From positions 52,917-116,916 of the forward strand of contig DGSP01000025.1 in NCBI GenBank assembly GCA_002393555.1: a DNA stretch of 64,000 bases. The letters are read 5' to 3'. Shown in pieces: positions 41,994-51,332 of this stretch. A model generated the notes under the pieces. That model ran no database searches. It was given only the letters and a program-made list of their open reading frames with translations, and was not told the origin of the DNA. This DNA is from Prevotellaceae bacterium UBA4359 (GTDB lineage Bacteria > Bacteroidota > Bacteroidia > Bacteroidales > Bacteroidaceae). Every line of letters begins with the position of its first letter. The stretch's first letter is position 1. The translations under genes were made by a program, and so were the position numbers.

Positions 41994-42934
41994 CGTTTCT
42001 GCACAGAGATAAAATGCACAAGTTTCCAGAAATATTTCTGGATATCATACAACAACATCGCAGAGATAACAGATATGATTAAGCCTATCACTAAATCTAC
42101 CCAGACATTGCCAGAAGCATTACGATAAAACCCAAACAGACCTATCATCTGTCCTAAATAAATATCCAAAGAATGCGTACCCATAAATTCCAAAAAAGAT
42201 CTTAATGGCAATGTGCCATAATCAACATACGGCAATGCATAAATAATCAATGGCACAACAAAATAGAACTTGCAATCTTGATACGAGAACAAAGACCATG
42301 ATGCACAAAAAATGATTAAAGGAAGGGGAGAACGTCCTTCTACTGCAGATAGAATATAGCACATTATTCCAAGAAAAATTGCAGACCAACGTGCTAAAAA
42401 GAACGGATGAATTACTCCATTAAACAGGTAGAATATCGGTATAAGTCCCCCCAATATTGCCATGTAATGCAACAGGTATTGCCGAAATCTCCTCATCCCA
42501 TTCAACACAATATAGAGAATTGGGAATGTCACATACGTTACTATCAGTGCAGGAATAAACCACTCAACAATTTTATTCCCATTAAAAACTGTTATTCCTG
42601 AAATCTGCATCAATAATAGACGAGGGATACTTGAGTTTGCAACTTGTGGTAACAAAAGAAACAATATAATAGAAAACAGTAAATACACAGGGAATAATCG
42701 GAACACACGTTTCTTATAAAACTGGCACAATAAAGATTTTTTATAAGAATGGCACAAGCCATAAGCAGACAAGAAGAAAAAAGCATTGACTCCACAATCG
42801 CCCTGATAAAATAGCATCTTAAAAAAATGGAAAATTCCACTATCCTCATCTCTAAACCCCACAACGTGCCCCATAATTATCAAGAATATTGAGACCCCTT
42901 TGATATAATTACAGAATTCTTTTGTAAACATCAC
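41990..42934 (-). CDS. Membrane acyltransferase family 3
   Basis: 314 residues with about ten membrane helices. It opens with FCNYIKGVSIFLIIMGHVVG: the motif I catalytic His in 'MGH' is the OafA/NodX acyltransferase_3 signature. The GVNAFFFLSAYGLC segment matches the F-F-x-S-G/A motif II. It transfers acetyl or another acyl group to glycans across the inner membrane. It lacks the extra C-terminal SGNH domain of long OafA proteins. Confidence 0.88.
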   Translation of the reverse strand: MMFTKEFCNYIKGVSIFLIIMGHVVGFRDEDSGIFHFFKMLFYQGDCGVNAFFFLSAYGLCHSYKKSLLCQFYKKRVFRLFPVYLLFSIILFLLLPQVANSSIPRLLLMQISGITVFNGNKIVEWFIPALIVTYVTFPILYIVLNGMRRFRQYLLHYMAILGGLIPIFYLFNGVIHPFFLARWSAIFLGIMCYILSAVEGRSPLPLIIFCASWSLFSYQDCKFYFVVPLIIYALPYVDYGTLPLRSFLEFMGTHSLDIYLGQMIGLFGFYRNASGNVWVDLVIGLIISVISAMLLYDIQKYFWKLVHFISVQKR

Positions 42935-43836
42935 GAATTCCCGTATAAATTGACAACTCTTTTATACCTATCTTCCAATCCTTTCACTGATAAAATTTCT
43001 TTGCCACTGGCAAAATGATAGTAATCCTGAATTGGTGAAAACATCTTATCATCTGATATAGCCATACGCTGCCGCAAAAAACACAATGGGACATTCCCCA
43101 CAAAAGAAGCCCAGCGGCTAAATGTACTAATGGGGCCAATAATTCTGTCGCACAGTCCTAAAGCATACAGATCGTAAGCAGCATTGAGCATCATCGGCTG
43201 CATAATACACATCCCTTCGAATGCTGTCGTCTCATACTTCTCATTCGTGGAAATGTAAAAGCAAACCTTCTTGTCGCTGTACAACCGGAGCAACTGATTC
43301 ATAAAATCTCTGTATTGAGCACTACTGAAATAATATTTCCCATTCAAAAAGTTCCGGTAGTCACCCTTCCGCATATGTACACCCACAATAAAATAGCCTT
43401 CCGAACGAAAATGCCAGAAAAGCTCCTCCACACTTTCTTTAATTTCCTTGTTAGGCATGAACAACGAAATAATTTCCTGCTTGTATTCTTTTATGTATTG
43501 AGTCGAATCTCTAGTCGACCATCCTTGAATGAACCCCAATGACGGCGCAATCTTTGTTTTATAACAAAACATACTTGCCAACTTATTATTGGGAAACACA
43601 CGATGAGAAAGATAATTATATTTATCATATCCTATTATATTTATTCCCCTTGTATTATACAAAGGAAAAGAAACATATTTGCCACTCCTTAATAAGTCAT
43701 AATCTTTAATACTTTTATCCCAATATAAAATATAAACATGTGCGTTATTAGCAATAGCCCATCCTATAGAATCGACATAGGACCAAAACCTGTTACATGT
43801 TTGACCTGGTGCATCTGTTATTACACGAAACTTCAT
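42931..43836 (-). CDS. GT11-like (fucosyltransferase-type) glycosyltransferase
   Basis: 301 residues. VGVHMRKGDYRNFL matches the HxRxGDY donor-binding motif of GT11 and related O-/alpha-1,2/1,6-fucosyltransferases. DLYALGLCDRIIGPISTFSR WASF (with a space here) parallels the 'Dl..ms.C...I.s.STFs.W.a' region. The N-terminus PGQTCNRFWSYVDSIGWA corresponds to the 'GGLGNQmFqya' loop. A fucose or similar 6-deoxyhexose donor is likely but unproven. Confidence 0.72.
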   Translation of the reverse strand: MKFRVITDAPGQTCNRFWSYVDSIGWAIANNAHVYILYWDKSIKDYDLLRSGKYVSFPLYNTRGINIIGYDKYNYLSHRVFPNNKLASMFCYKTKIAPSLGFIQGWSTRDSTQYIKEYKQEIISLFMPNKEIKESVEELFWHFRSEGYFIVGVHMRKGDYRNFLNGKYYFSSAQYRDFMNQLLRLYSDKKVCFYISTNEKYETTAFEGMCIMQPMMLNAAYDLYALGLCDRIIGPISTFSRWASFVGNVPLCFLRQRMAISDDKMFSPIQDYYHFASGKEILSVKGLEDRYKRVVNLYGNS

Positions 43837-44942
43837 ACTAACACTTTTTCAATTTGTCCCATTGTCTGCTCCAAATTGAAATATCGAGATCGTTCTAAAC
43901 TTTTCATTCTAAGCTCCTTCACATATTGAGGATTGTCCAAGAATCTTTTCATTCCACGGTAAATGCCATCAACACTATTATTGACCAATAATCCATATTC
44001 AGAATCGCCAACAAGTTCATTAGGCCCTGAACAATTTGTTGAAATTATAGGCAAGCCTAATATCATCGCCTCAAGGATTACTAACGAAAAACCTTCCGCT
44101 CTTGAAGAACAGACAAAACAATCAGCCTTTGCAATAATCGGAAATGGATTATTCATATACCCCAGAAGTCGAACATTCCTCTCTAAACCCTCATGGCTGA
44201 TTTGCTGTTCTAAGGCACGACGTTCTTCTCCTTCTCCAATAATAAGAACCTCAAAATGAAAATTCTCTTTTTGCAATCGTGCTACAGCCTCCAAAAGACG
44301 GTCATACCCTTTTTGTTTTGTAAGTCTTCCACTTGTCACAAAAATAAAACCCTCTATCATAAGATCTTTCATCCATGGTTCCTTAGACTTTGAAATAATC
44401 TCTTTTGAAGGAACCGGATTATATATATATATGGATGACTGCAGATTTGGGAACAATATATCGTTTACATTCTTCACACTTTCAGACACGGCTATAACCT
44501 GATGAAAATTCTTATAACAAATTCGTTCTTCCTTTCTATTTCTGAAAGCCACATCTGTCCAATGATTATTTTTCAAATCAATATGAACCCACGCTATTTT
44601 TTTCGAGTGAGGGTTGGTAGAACCACTGACAATCCGCGTAGAATAGCCTTCAATAAAGGCCACTTCAGTATCATACTTCCCTTTGACGAACAATCTGTAA
44701 AACAATAAAGGAGAAAAATACTGATATACAAAAGTTTTTAGATAATCACTCCATTTCCCATGTCCATAGATATATCGATAAGTTATATCCGAAGGATAGT
44801 TGTCATCAAGTTTTTCCCAATGTAATGAATAGAGCGTTATTTCGAACCTCTGTCTGTCTAAGTGGCGGAGCAATGTCTGCAACACCTTTTCTGCACCTCC
44901 TCCATATAATGAATTAACAAAAAAAACAACCTTACGTTTCAT
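43833..44942 (-). CDS. Glycosyltransferase family 4 (paralogue of 44939 and 52637)
   Basis: 369 residues. VFFVNSLYGGGAEKVLQTLL, then TSGRLTKQKGYDRLLEAVAR (Arg and Lys), then SSRAEGFSLVILEAMILGLP (EX7E): all catalytic motifs are present. It is similar throughout to the GT4s at 44939-46084 and 52637-53749, including the shared IAWVHIDLKNNHWTDVAFRN region, so it belongs to a local expansion of three. Confidence 0.9.
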   Translation of the reverse strand: MKRKVVFFVNSLYGGGAEKVLQTLLRHLDRQRFEITLYSLHWEKLDDNYPSDITYRYIYGHGKWSDYLKTFVYQYFSPLLFYRLFVKGKYDTEVAFIEGYSTRIVSGSTNPHSKKIAWVHIDLKNNHWTDVAFRNRKEERICYKNFHQVIAVSESVKNVNDILFPNLQSSIYIYNPVPSKEIISKSKEPWMKDLMIEGFIFVTSGRLTKQKGYDRLLEAVARLQKENFHFEVLIIGEGEERRALEQQISHEGLERNVRLLGYMNNPFPIIAKADCFVCSSRAEGFSLVILEAMILGLPIISTNCSGPNELVGDSEYGLLVNNSVDGIYRGMKRFLDNPQYVKELRMKSLERSRYFNLEQTMGQIEKVLV

Positions 44943-46084
44943 TCTGCAAGCAATGCTTCAATAGGCTTCATCAAACTCTTTATGGTAAAATTCCTTCCTC
45001 TCTCAATGGCCTTTTGGCGATAATGCTCCAGCTGAGTCTCATTCATCAAAAGCCGTTTCATGCCTTCATACAAAGCAGTTTCGTCATTTTCAGTGATGAC
45101 GCCACACTCCCCATCTTTCAGCAGTTCAGCCATGCCACTGCAATCAGTAGTAATGACCGGAAGTCCAAGGATTAGGGCTTCAGTGACAGCAGTGCTATAA
45201 CCTTCCGATAAAGAAGAACAAACAAACAAATCACCCATGCGCAAATACTTATATGGATTGGCATGGAAGCCAAGAAGACTTACATGTTCTTGCAAACAAT
45301 GTTCTTCAATGTAGTTTTCCAACATTTCTCTTTCTGATCCATCACCCAGTATCCACAAATTCACATCAACTCTCTCGTCCGTCAATCTCTTCACAATTTT
45401 TAGTAACCGCATGTAGGCTTTTTGTGGCTCCAATCGTCCAACCGTCACTAGAAGTATCGACTCTGGACGTTTCAGAGCAATAGGCTCTTGAGAACTTGTT
45501 AGGATAGCGTCAGAGTAAATAGGATTATAGATGGTGGTAGCTAGCACATCGACTTGAGGAAACTCCAGATGGAATGCCGCAACAACAGTGTCTGACACTC
45601 CAACAATATGGACGTACCGTGCATAAGCCTCCGACTCTTCTTTCAAATCGCGATACACCCTTCTTGTCCAATGGTTCTGATGCAAGTCGATATGCACCCA
45701 AGCATATTTTAGAGCCTTCCGATTCGTAGAATGGCTCAACAGTTTCGTTGCAAATCCCTCCACAAACGCAACTTCTACATCATTCCCCTGCGGAACAAAC
45801 AAGCGATAGACCCACGAAAGGGGCAACCAACGATACACAAGGTGATGTTTTAGTTTATAGATCAGATTTTGAAAGCCGCTTCTCCCCGCAAGGTCATTCA
45901 ATATTGCTCGGTATACCACCTGCTCCTTCACCACCTCTTCATACTTTCCACCGCCACTAATTGCACAAACCGTTACATCAAATCGTTCCTTATCAATATG
46001 CTGCACCAAAGTAGTCAGCACCTTCTCTGCCCCACCACCAGCCAACGATTCTATCAAAAACAAAACTTTACGCTTCACCATCAA
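44939..46084 (-). CDS. Glycosyltransferase family 4 (paralogue of 43833 and 52637)
   Basis: 381 residues; M1 or M2 may start. KVLFLIESLAGGGAEKVLTT, VTVGRLEPQKAYMRLLKIVK, and an intact EX7E in SSLSEGYSTAVTEALILGLP. It is the closest relative in the window of the degenerate GT4 at 52637-53749: nearly the same residues surround PQGNDVEVAFVEGFATKLLS and YAWVHIDLHQNHWT. The start overlaps the stop of the GH105-like gene by 17 nt. Confidence 0.9.
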   Translation of the reverse strand: MMVKRKVLFLIESLAGGGAEKVLTTLVQHIDKERFDVTVCAISGGGKYEEVVKEQVVYRAILNDLAGRSGFQNLIYKLKHHLVYRWLPLSWVYRLFVPQGNDVEVAFVEGFATKLLSHSTNRKALKYAWVHIDLHQNHWTRRVYRDLKEESEAYARYVHIVGVSDTVVAAFHLEFPQVDVLATTIYNPIYSDAILTSSQEPIALKRPESILLVTVGRLEPQKAYMRLLKIVKRLTDERVDVNLWILGDGSEREMLENYIEEHCLQEHVSLLGFHANPYKYLRMGDLFVCSSLSEGYSTAVTEALILGLPVITTDCSGMAELLKDGECGVITENDETALYEGMKRLLMNETQLEHYRQKAIERGRNFTIKSLMKPIEALLAE

Positions 46085-47150
46085 AAGAATCTATTTTTTT
46101 CGACAGCCTCAGTGCAAGACCCTGCACAAAGGGCATGACCGAGAAAATCTGTGAATAATAGCCGATGCCATAGGTATCTCCTTGACAATAATCCACTGCG
46201 CCATTACGCCGTGTGGCTTTCATAAGTGCCTTTTCTGTTTTTCGTGCAGCATCCAGGAATGTTGCATCTTTCGACTGTTCATACGCACAAAGGAAGAGTA
46301 AGCCGATTAACACCGTAGCGGATGCCTCCATCCTCGATTGCGGATTGAACACAAAACAGCCAAAGCCCCCATCGACTTTTTGATGAGGCAACAATGCCTT
46401 TGCCAATTTCATGATACGCTCATTCTGCCCCTCCATATCTGCTGTTTCTATCAATGCCAAGATATACCAACCGATTCCACGCCCCCAATCAAAGACACCC
46501 ATCGGAAGATTTGTTTCCAAATTAAACGCATGTGCAGGAAAGACACCATTCAAAATGGCCTTGTCATATTCTTCCATTTGTCGTTTTGCCAAATCATCCC
46601 ATCCACAGGCATGCAGGAATGGAAGCACCATGCCCAATGTGTCCACAAAACGGACATTTTTTACCCAAGGTCTATAATAAATGGTTCCTTGCTCTTTTAC
46701 ATTCTGAAATTGTTCCAACATCTTGACTTCTACTTGCGGATTCAGACATTCACTTTTTTTCAAAGCATACGCCAAAAGTAAATCCTCCGGCATAACATTC
46801 CTTACATTCAGTGCATCAGGATGGAGACGTGCATATTCTACAGCACTCACTTGTCCTAACCCAAGCAATAGGCCTGCATCTTGCCATGTCTGAATAGTTG
46901 AGTTACGATATTTCCCTCTGATGATGTCCCATAAAACCAATCGATTTTGTGCCGTTTGCCTCACTGTTGGAGCATGTCTCAGCCACTCCTTAGCCTTTCG
47001 TTCCACCGCTTGCTGCCAGACATTCCGCTCTTGCCATCGCCCGATGTGAATACGAAGAAGCCATTCATGAAGATTTACAAAGGCATCCACCATCACAAAG
47101 AGCAGACAAACAGCAACAATTAGAAGTAAGACCAAAGTTAGAGGCATCAC
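46068..47150 (-). CDS. Membrane-anchored GH88/GH105-like hydrolase
   Basis: 360 residues. An N-terminal signal anchor (LTLVLLLIVAVCLLFVMVDA) precedes an (alpha/alpha)6-barrel. FVDTLGMVLPFLHACG matches the D..(Y/G)M..PFL segment that holds the catalytic Asp of unsaturated glucuronyl/rhamnogalacturonyl hydrolases, and FDWGRGIGWYILALIE is the conserved 'W.RGNGWy' strip. YCQGDTYGIGYYSQIFSVMP is near the end. Such enzymes remove unsaturated uronic acids, so one facing the periplasm in a synthesis operon may trim or proofread the polymer. One base separates it from the upstream GT2 gene. Confidence 0.72.
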   Translation of the reverse strand: MMPLTLVLLLIVAVCLLFVMVDAFVNLHEWLLRIHIGRWQERNVWQQAVERKAKEWLRHAPTVRQTAQNRLVLWDIIRGKYRNSTIQTWQDAGLLLGLGQVSAVEYARLHPDALNVRNVMPEDLLLAYALKKSECLNPQVEVKMLEQFQNVKEQGTIYYRPWVKNVRFVDTLGMVLPFLHACGWDDLAKRQMEEYDKAILNGVFPAHAFNLETNLPMGVFDWGRGIGWYILALIETADMEGQNERIMKLAKALLPHQKVDGGFGCFVFNPQSRMEASATVLIGLLFLCAYEQSKDATFLDAARKTEKALMKATRRNGAVDYCQGDTYGIGYYSQIFSVMPFVQGLALRLSKKIDSFDGEA

Positions 47151-48140
47151 CTAAAAGTAACGTTTAAGAACAGGCATGAAACAGAATTTCATGCACAAAT
47201 ACACCACGTATTCCTTCCAACTATCGAACACATTTCTATAGCCTATCACATGCATCGCATCCTTCATCATCGGAAGCCGAAGCACCTCACTAATATATTT
47301 TTCCTTTGGTTCTCCATTTGCTTTACGATTAGCCATTAACATACGGCTATAGTTTTTCACAGCCCTATCAGCAAGATCAAAACTAAATGGAGTCAACTTA
47401 TCCCAAGCATTTTTCCGAATGATTTCCCTCTTTTTCTTGTATAACACAGATAACGACTCTTCCAGATAAGGACGATATTGCGTTTCATGCATAATACTAT
47501 GTCTATTGTCTATCCGATATCGATAAGGGGCATAATCCGTCAAGTAAACTGAACGCGCATAAGAAAAGATCTCCATCATGAATACGGTATCTTCACCCAC
47601 ACGAATTCGCGAGTCAAAACTAACAGGATATTCCAAAAGGAAAGAGCGTCTTATTATATAACGCCAAATGAAAGAAAAGTCATCCGATGCTTGCGGTTTC
47701 TTCGTGGACTTCAGCAATGCAGTGGGTGGTAAAACTTCTCCACACTTCATTGAAAAACGTGAAAGTTGCCTATCTGGACATGTTTCATACGAAAAGCCAA
47801 GCACATCCACCTGAGTCTTTTCCATCAACTCCACCAATTGCGCATAGGCATGTCCCTCAATAAAGTCATCTGCATCTTGAAACAAAATATACCTTCCTGT
47901 AGCACATTCCAATCCCTTAGAACGAGCAATAGATGGACCTGCATTGTTTTGAGGTAGAACTTTGATGCGCTTATCTTTAGATGCGTATGCTTCTAATATT
48001 TCCGCAGAAGAATCAGAACTTCCATCATTCACACATATACACTCCCAATCGCTAAAAGATTGAGAAACAATACTCTCTAAGCACTCTTCTAAATATTGTT
48101 CTGCATTATATACTGGAATAATGACTGTTATTTGAGGCAT
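47151..48140 (-). CDS. Glycosyltransferase family 2
   Basis: 329 residues. ITVIIPVYNAEQYLEECLES, CVNDGSSDSSAEIL, YILFQDADDFIEGH (DxD). The central IRVGEDTVFMMEIFSYARSV is the GT2 'gED..f' acceptor-site motif. Its stop and start abut the neighbouring genes within one base. Confidence 0.9.
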   Translation of the reverse strand: MPQITVIIPVYNAEQYLEECLESIVSQSFSDWECICVNDGSSDSSAEILEAYASKDKRIKVLPQNNAGPSIARSKGLECATGRYILFQDADDFIEGHAYAQLVELMEKTQVDVLGFSYETCPDRQLSRFSMKCGEVLPPTALLKSTKKPQASDDFSFIWRYIIRRSFLLEYPVSFDSRIRVGEDTVFMMEIFSYARSVYLTDYAPYRYRIDNRHSIMHETQYRPYLEESLSVLYKKKREIIRKNAWDKLTPFSFDLADRAVKNYSRMLMANRKANGEPKEKYISEVLRLPMMKDAMHVIGYRNVFDSWKEYVVYLCMKFCFMPVLKRYF

Positions 48141-49051
48141 CAGTTTATAACTTTTACAATTTGAGATTGATATTCTTGATTGACATTGTCATCATCGCCA
48201 GAATACCCTCCTGCTTCATTGACATACTTTCCTTCTACCGGAACTTTATGATCTACTTGCTTCAAGAACCATTCATATTCTATATCCAAATGTCCTATAT
48301 CTATTGCTTGGTATCCAACACGACTCAAATCTGCAGCCAGCACAGTTGCTGTAGGCCCTAAGGCTATTAAGACCAAACTATTTTTGTCATAATTCTCCAC
48401 GTCCTCCAGCAACTCATCATAACGTTCAAAAGCATTTATAACAGAAGCCAATATTCTCTTAATACTTCGTACGTTATCGAATAAATCATTCCCTATGCCT
48501 AACCTTGTTTTCTCTCCTTCGACAATCAACAAATCTCTTCCATTCCACAACTGTTTCCATAACTGGAAGCATTCAACAGCAATAGTCTTATCCTGATAAG
48601 GAAGGTAACATCGAGAAACAAATGCATCATAATATATTCGATTCTTGTCAAGAAGATTGTACCACATCTTTCTGCTACGCGACATATATTCTCTCCAAAA
48701 TATTTTATCGTGTTCTGTATAAATGGCCAATGAGCCAAATACATTAGGAATACATACTATTAAATTTGAATCATCACTCTGCAAAATTTCTGACAAACGC
48801 TTTTGTAAGTGCGGATGAAACCTTTGAAAAGAAATATTCCTCCCCATAACCAACTTCATTTCTCCATCACCAAAACGGCTCACAGAACATCCCGTATCAA
48901 GAACATATAGAATCGTTTCCCGAATTGAAGCCACTTTGGGGACTTTGTGTGTATTTCTATAAAAGAAATCATATACAAGCTGAATTTTATCCCGCAATAA
49001 AACCCATTGGTCAAATGACCAATTCCACAAATCAACAAGTAATTTTTTCAT
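48140..49051 (-). CDS. GT-D-type glycosyltransferase (DUF1792)
   Basis: 303 residues. CSVSRFGDGEMKLVMG contains the RFGDGE nucleotide/metal site of the GT-D fold. LIALGPTATVLAADLSRVGY followed by QAIDIGHLDIEYEWF is the highly conserved C-terminal block of DUF1792 proteins such as the streptococcal serine-rich-repeat glucosyltransferases. Those enzymes add glucose to protein-linked glycans; here it probably elongates or decorates the repeat unit. Low GC. Confidence 0.85.
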   Translation of the reverse strand: MKKLLVDLWNWSFDQWVLLRDKIQLVYDFFYRNTHKVPKVASIRETILYVLDTGCSVSRFGDGEMKLVMGRNISFQRFHPHLQKRLSEILQSDDSNLIVCIPNVFGSLAIYTEHDKIFWREYMSRSRKMWYNLLDKNRIYYDAFVSRCYLPYQDKTIAVECFQLWKQLWNGRDLLIVEGEKTRLGIGNDLFDNVRSIKRILASVINAFERYDELLEDVENYDKNSLVLIALGPTATVLAADLSRVGYQAIDIGHLDIEYEWFLKQVDHKVPVEGKYVNEAGGYSGDDDNVNQEYQSQIVKVIN

Positions 49052-49054
49052 GCA

Positions 49055-50005
49055 TCAATCTTTGAACATCGCAATTTTCTCAAAAATACCATATTTCTCG
49101 AATACAGCCTTAATCTGTACATCGTTAAGAATTTCCCCATTACTATTAACATTTCTCAATGCAATGGCTTGAGCATCTGGATTTCCAATACATCTAAACA
49201 AACCTGGACGGGGATTAGCATATCGCACCTTCGTACCTTTCTTCAACGACATAGCATTAAACCACACATCATCAGCATATTTACAAATATCAAGAAAAAC
49301 TTCCTCATTCAACACCTCTACATCTAAAGAATTTGGGGGGTATAAGACACCACCAAAGCCTTCATAAAACAAAAAAAGAGAGTCTTCCACCAATCCTGTC
49401 ACCGTCGGCCAATCAAGCAATGATTTATAGCTTTCGTATAGATTTTTGGGAATGAAATGCACCCAATTTGCACAAATGCAGTCATTCGCATTTTTGTATG
49501 CATTCACCAAGTGTTCTAACGCATCTATTGGATAAAGGATATCATCATCTATTGTTACTATTGCACTATTAGGAAACTCTTTTAGAGCTGGAACTAATTT
49601 GGTATATGAGCGTACATCCTTACAGTAGCGGACTTCTAACCCTCTCTCCATCTGATTCTGCAATGTGACAGGAAGCGGGTCTTTCTTATATTCTTCAGAC
49701 AGCCAAAGGATTATCCTATTGGGGAGCATCGTACCCTGCATGATTGACTCAATGGCAAGGTACACATCATTGATACGATAACTATGTGTCGTCAATGATA
49801 CGATAATCTCCGTCTCTGCAATCTTAGAGTCTGTCGTTCCTTTCCGCTTAGAATTAATCACATACTGATTCAATTCATCCACCTTACATTTGTAGTACAA
49901 TCTGTTCACCACATCATTGGCATTGGATTCTACTATCATTTTTGTGGACTTCACAATTCCCCTTTGAAGATGTAGTGGGGCGGTCAATTTATCAATTATA
50001 TTCAT
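49055..50005 (-). CDS. GT-A-fold glycosyltransferase
   Basis: 316 residues. EIIVSLTTHSYRINDVYLAI (GT-A entry), IILWLSEEYKKD, and the metal site SAIVTIDDDILYPIDALEHL (DDD) identify the fold. The C-terminal YADDVWFNAMSLKKGTKVRY matches the catalytic 'DD.w' region of enzymes of this type. It does not fall clearly in GT2 and may be an unclassified or GT2-related family. It begins 39 bp after the Wzt stop. Confidence 0.78.
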   Translation of the reverse strand: MNIIDKLTAPLHLQRGIVKSTKMIVESNANDVVNRLYYKCKVDELNQYVINSKRKGTTDSKIAETEIIVSLTTHSYRINDVYLAIESIMQGTMLPNRIILWLSEEYKKDPLPVTLQNQMERGLEVRYCKDVRSYTKLVPALKEFPNSAIVTIDDDILYPIDALEHLVNAYKNANDCICANWVHFIPKNLYESYKSLLDWPTVTGLVEDSLFLFYEGFGGVLYPPNSLDVEVLNEEVFLDICKYADDVWFNAMSLKKGTKVRYANPRPGLFRCIGNPDAQAIALRNVNSNGEILNDVQIKAVFEKYGIFEKIAMFKD

Positions 50006-50044
50006 TTTATGCTTATAACAACATTATTATAAACTCTGTTTTGA

Positions 50045-51328
50045 TTACCCCCCATATGGTTCTAACCCCAAAAAACCCTCCCAACGGGCAGACAACGGGT
50101 GTCCAAACTGTTCCGTGCTACCATCTACATGGATGTTGGCACATCTTTTTGCCCACAACGTCCGAGTAACTCGATTTTGGCTATGTTGGTTAACTTCAAA
50201 CTCAAGAACATAATCACCTTTACTGATATATCTGGGCAAATGAATTTTTCGGTGAAGCGAAAATTTCCCTACTGGCACATCTTCCACGAGTCCTTTATAA
50301 GCACCTTCTGAATAGGTTGCCATAGGCATATCGCTCTGATTGAAGAATTTGAGTTGGACATTTGCCTTGAACGGTTCTACAGTTACACCTTCAAAGAGCA
50401 CCTCTAGATACTCTTGATTGCTGGTGATGGTACTCTCCGTGTATGGAGTACCATTAATCTCTATCTTATCTACTGTGATATAGGATGCCAATTCATCGAT
50501 ATGGTCTGTAATAAGCCCCTGCTCTACTTGAAAATTATTATTCAGATAATAATTGACAGCCTCGTCAGTCGTTCCATCAAATGCCAAAGTTCCGTTCTCC
50601 AATACAACGCCTCGCGTACACAAGTTTTTTACGGCAGCCATATTATGACTCACAAATAAAACGGTTCTGCCCTCACCTTTTGAAACATCTTGCATCTTAC
50701 CGATAGCCTTTTTCTGGAATTCAGCATCACCGACAGTCAAGACCTCGTCCACAACTAATATTTCAGGTTCAAGGAAGGCTGCTACGGCGAAGCCGAGGCG
50801 GACGGTCATACCTGAGGAATAGCGTTTGACGGGGGTATCTAAATAGCGTTCTACACCTGCAAAATCTACGATTTCATCAAGTTTGCGAGTGATTTCCTTT
50901 TTGGTCATACCCATGATGGAACCATTCATGTAGATGTTTTCACGTCCAGTCATTTCGGGATGGAAACCTGTACCCACTTCGAGAAGAGAGGCAATTCGCC
51001 CTTGATAGCGGATGGAACCTGTTGAAGGAGAGGTGATACGAGAAAGAAGTTTGAGAAGAGTCGATTTCCCCGCACCGTTCTTACCAATGATACCGACCAC
51101 ATCGCCTTGCTCTACTTTGAAAGATATATCGCGGAGTGCCCACACATAGTCGGAATGTCCCTTTTTGCTACGGTCGTTCGTCTCCCCTATCCTTAAATAT
51201 GGGTCTTCCTTGCGCAAGACATTCATCGTCCACCACCGATTGAGGTCATGGGAGAGAGTACCTGTTCCCACACGACCCAGTCGATACATCTTACCTACAT
51301 TTTCAAATTCAATTGCTATGTTGCTCAT
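50045..51328 (-). CDS. wzt: ABC transporter ATPase with polysaccharide-binding domain (Wzt)
   Basis: 427 residues. ABC domain about 1-245: Walker A GIIGKNGAGKSTLLKLL, signature YSSGMTVRLGFAVA, Walker B EILVVDEVLTVGD, H-loop VLFVSHNMA. Residues about 260-420 form a C-terminal beta-sandwich (VQLKFFNQSDMPMATY, GKFSLHRKIHLPRYISKGDY) like the Wzt_C domain that recognises finished polymer, as in O-antigen ABC exporters. Partner of the permease at 51781-52620, from which it is separated by the four-helix-bundle element. Confidence 0.92.
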   Translation of the reverse strand: MSNIAIEFENVGKMYRLGRVGTGTLSHDLNRWWTMNVLRKEDPYLRIGETNDRSKKGHSDYVWALRDISFKVEQGDVVGIIGKNGAGKSTLLKLLSRITSPSTGSIRYQGRIASLLEVGTGFHPEMTGRENIYMNGSIMGMTKKEITRKLDEIVDFAGVERYLDTPVKRYSSGMTVRLGFAVAAFLEPEILVVDEVLTVGDAEFQKKAIGKMQDVSKGEGRTVLFVSHNMAAVKNLCTRGVVLENGTLAFDGTTDEAVNYYLNNNFQVEQGLITDHIDELASYITVDKIEINGTPYTESTITSNQEYLEVLFEGVTVEPFKANVQLKFFNQSDMPMATYSEGAYKGLVEDVPVGKFSLHRKIHLPRYISKGDYVLEFEVNQHSQNRVTRTLWAKRCANIHVDGSTEQFGHPLSARWEGFLGLEPYGG

Positions 51329-51332
51329 ATTT

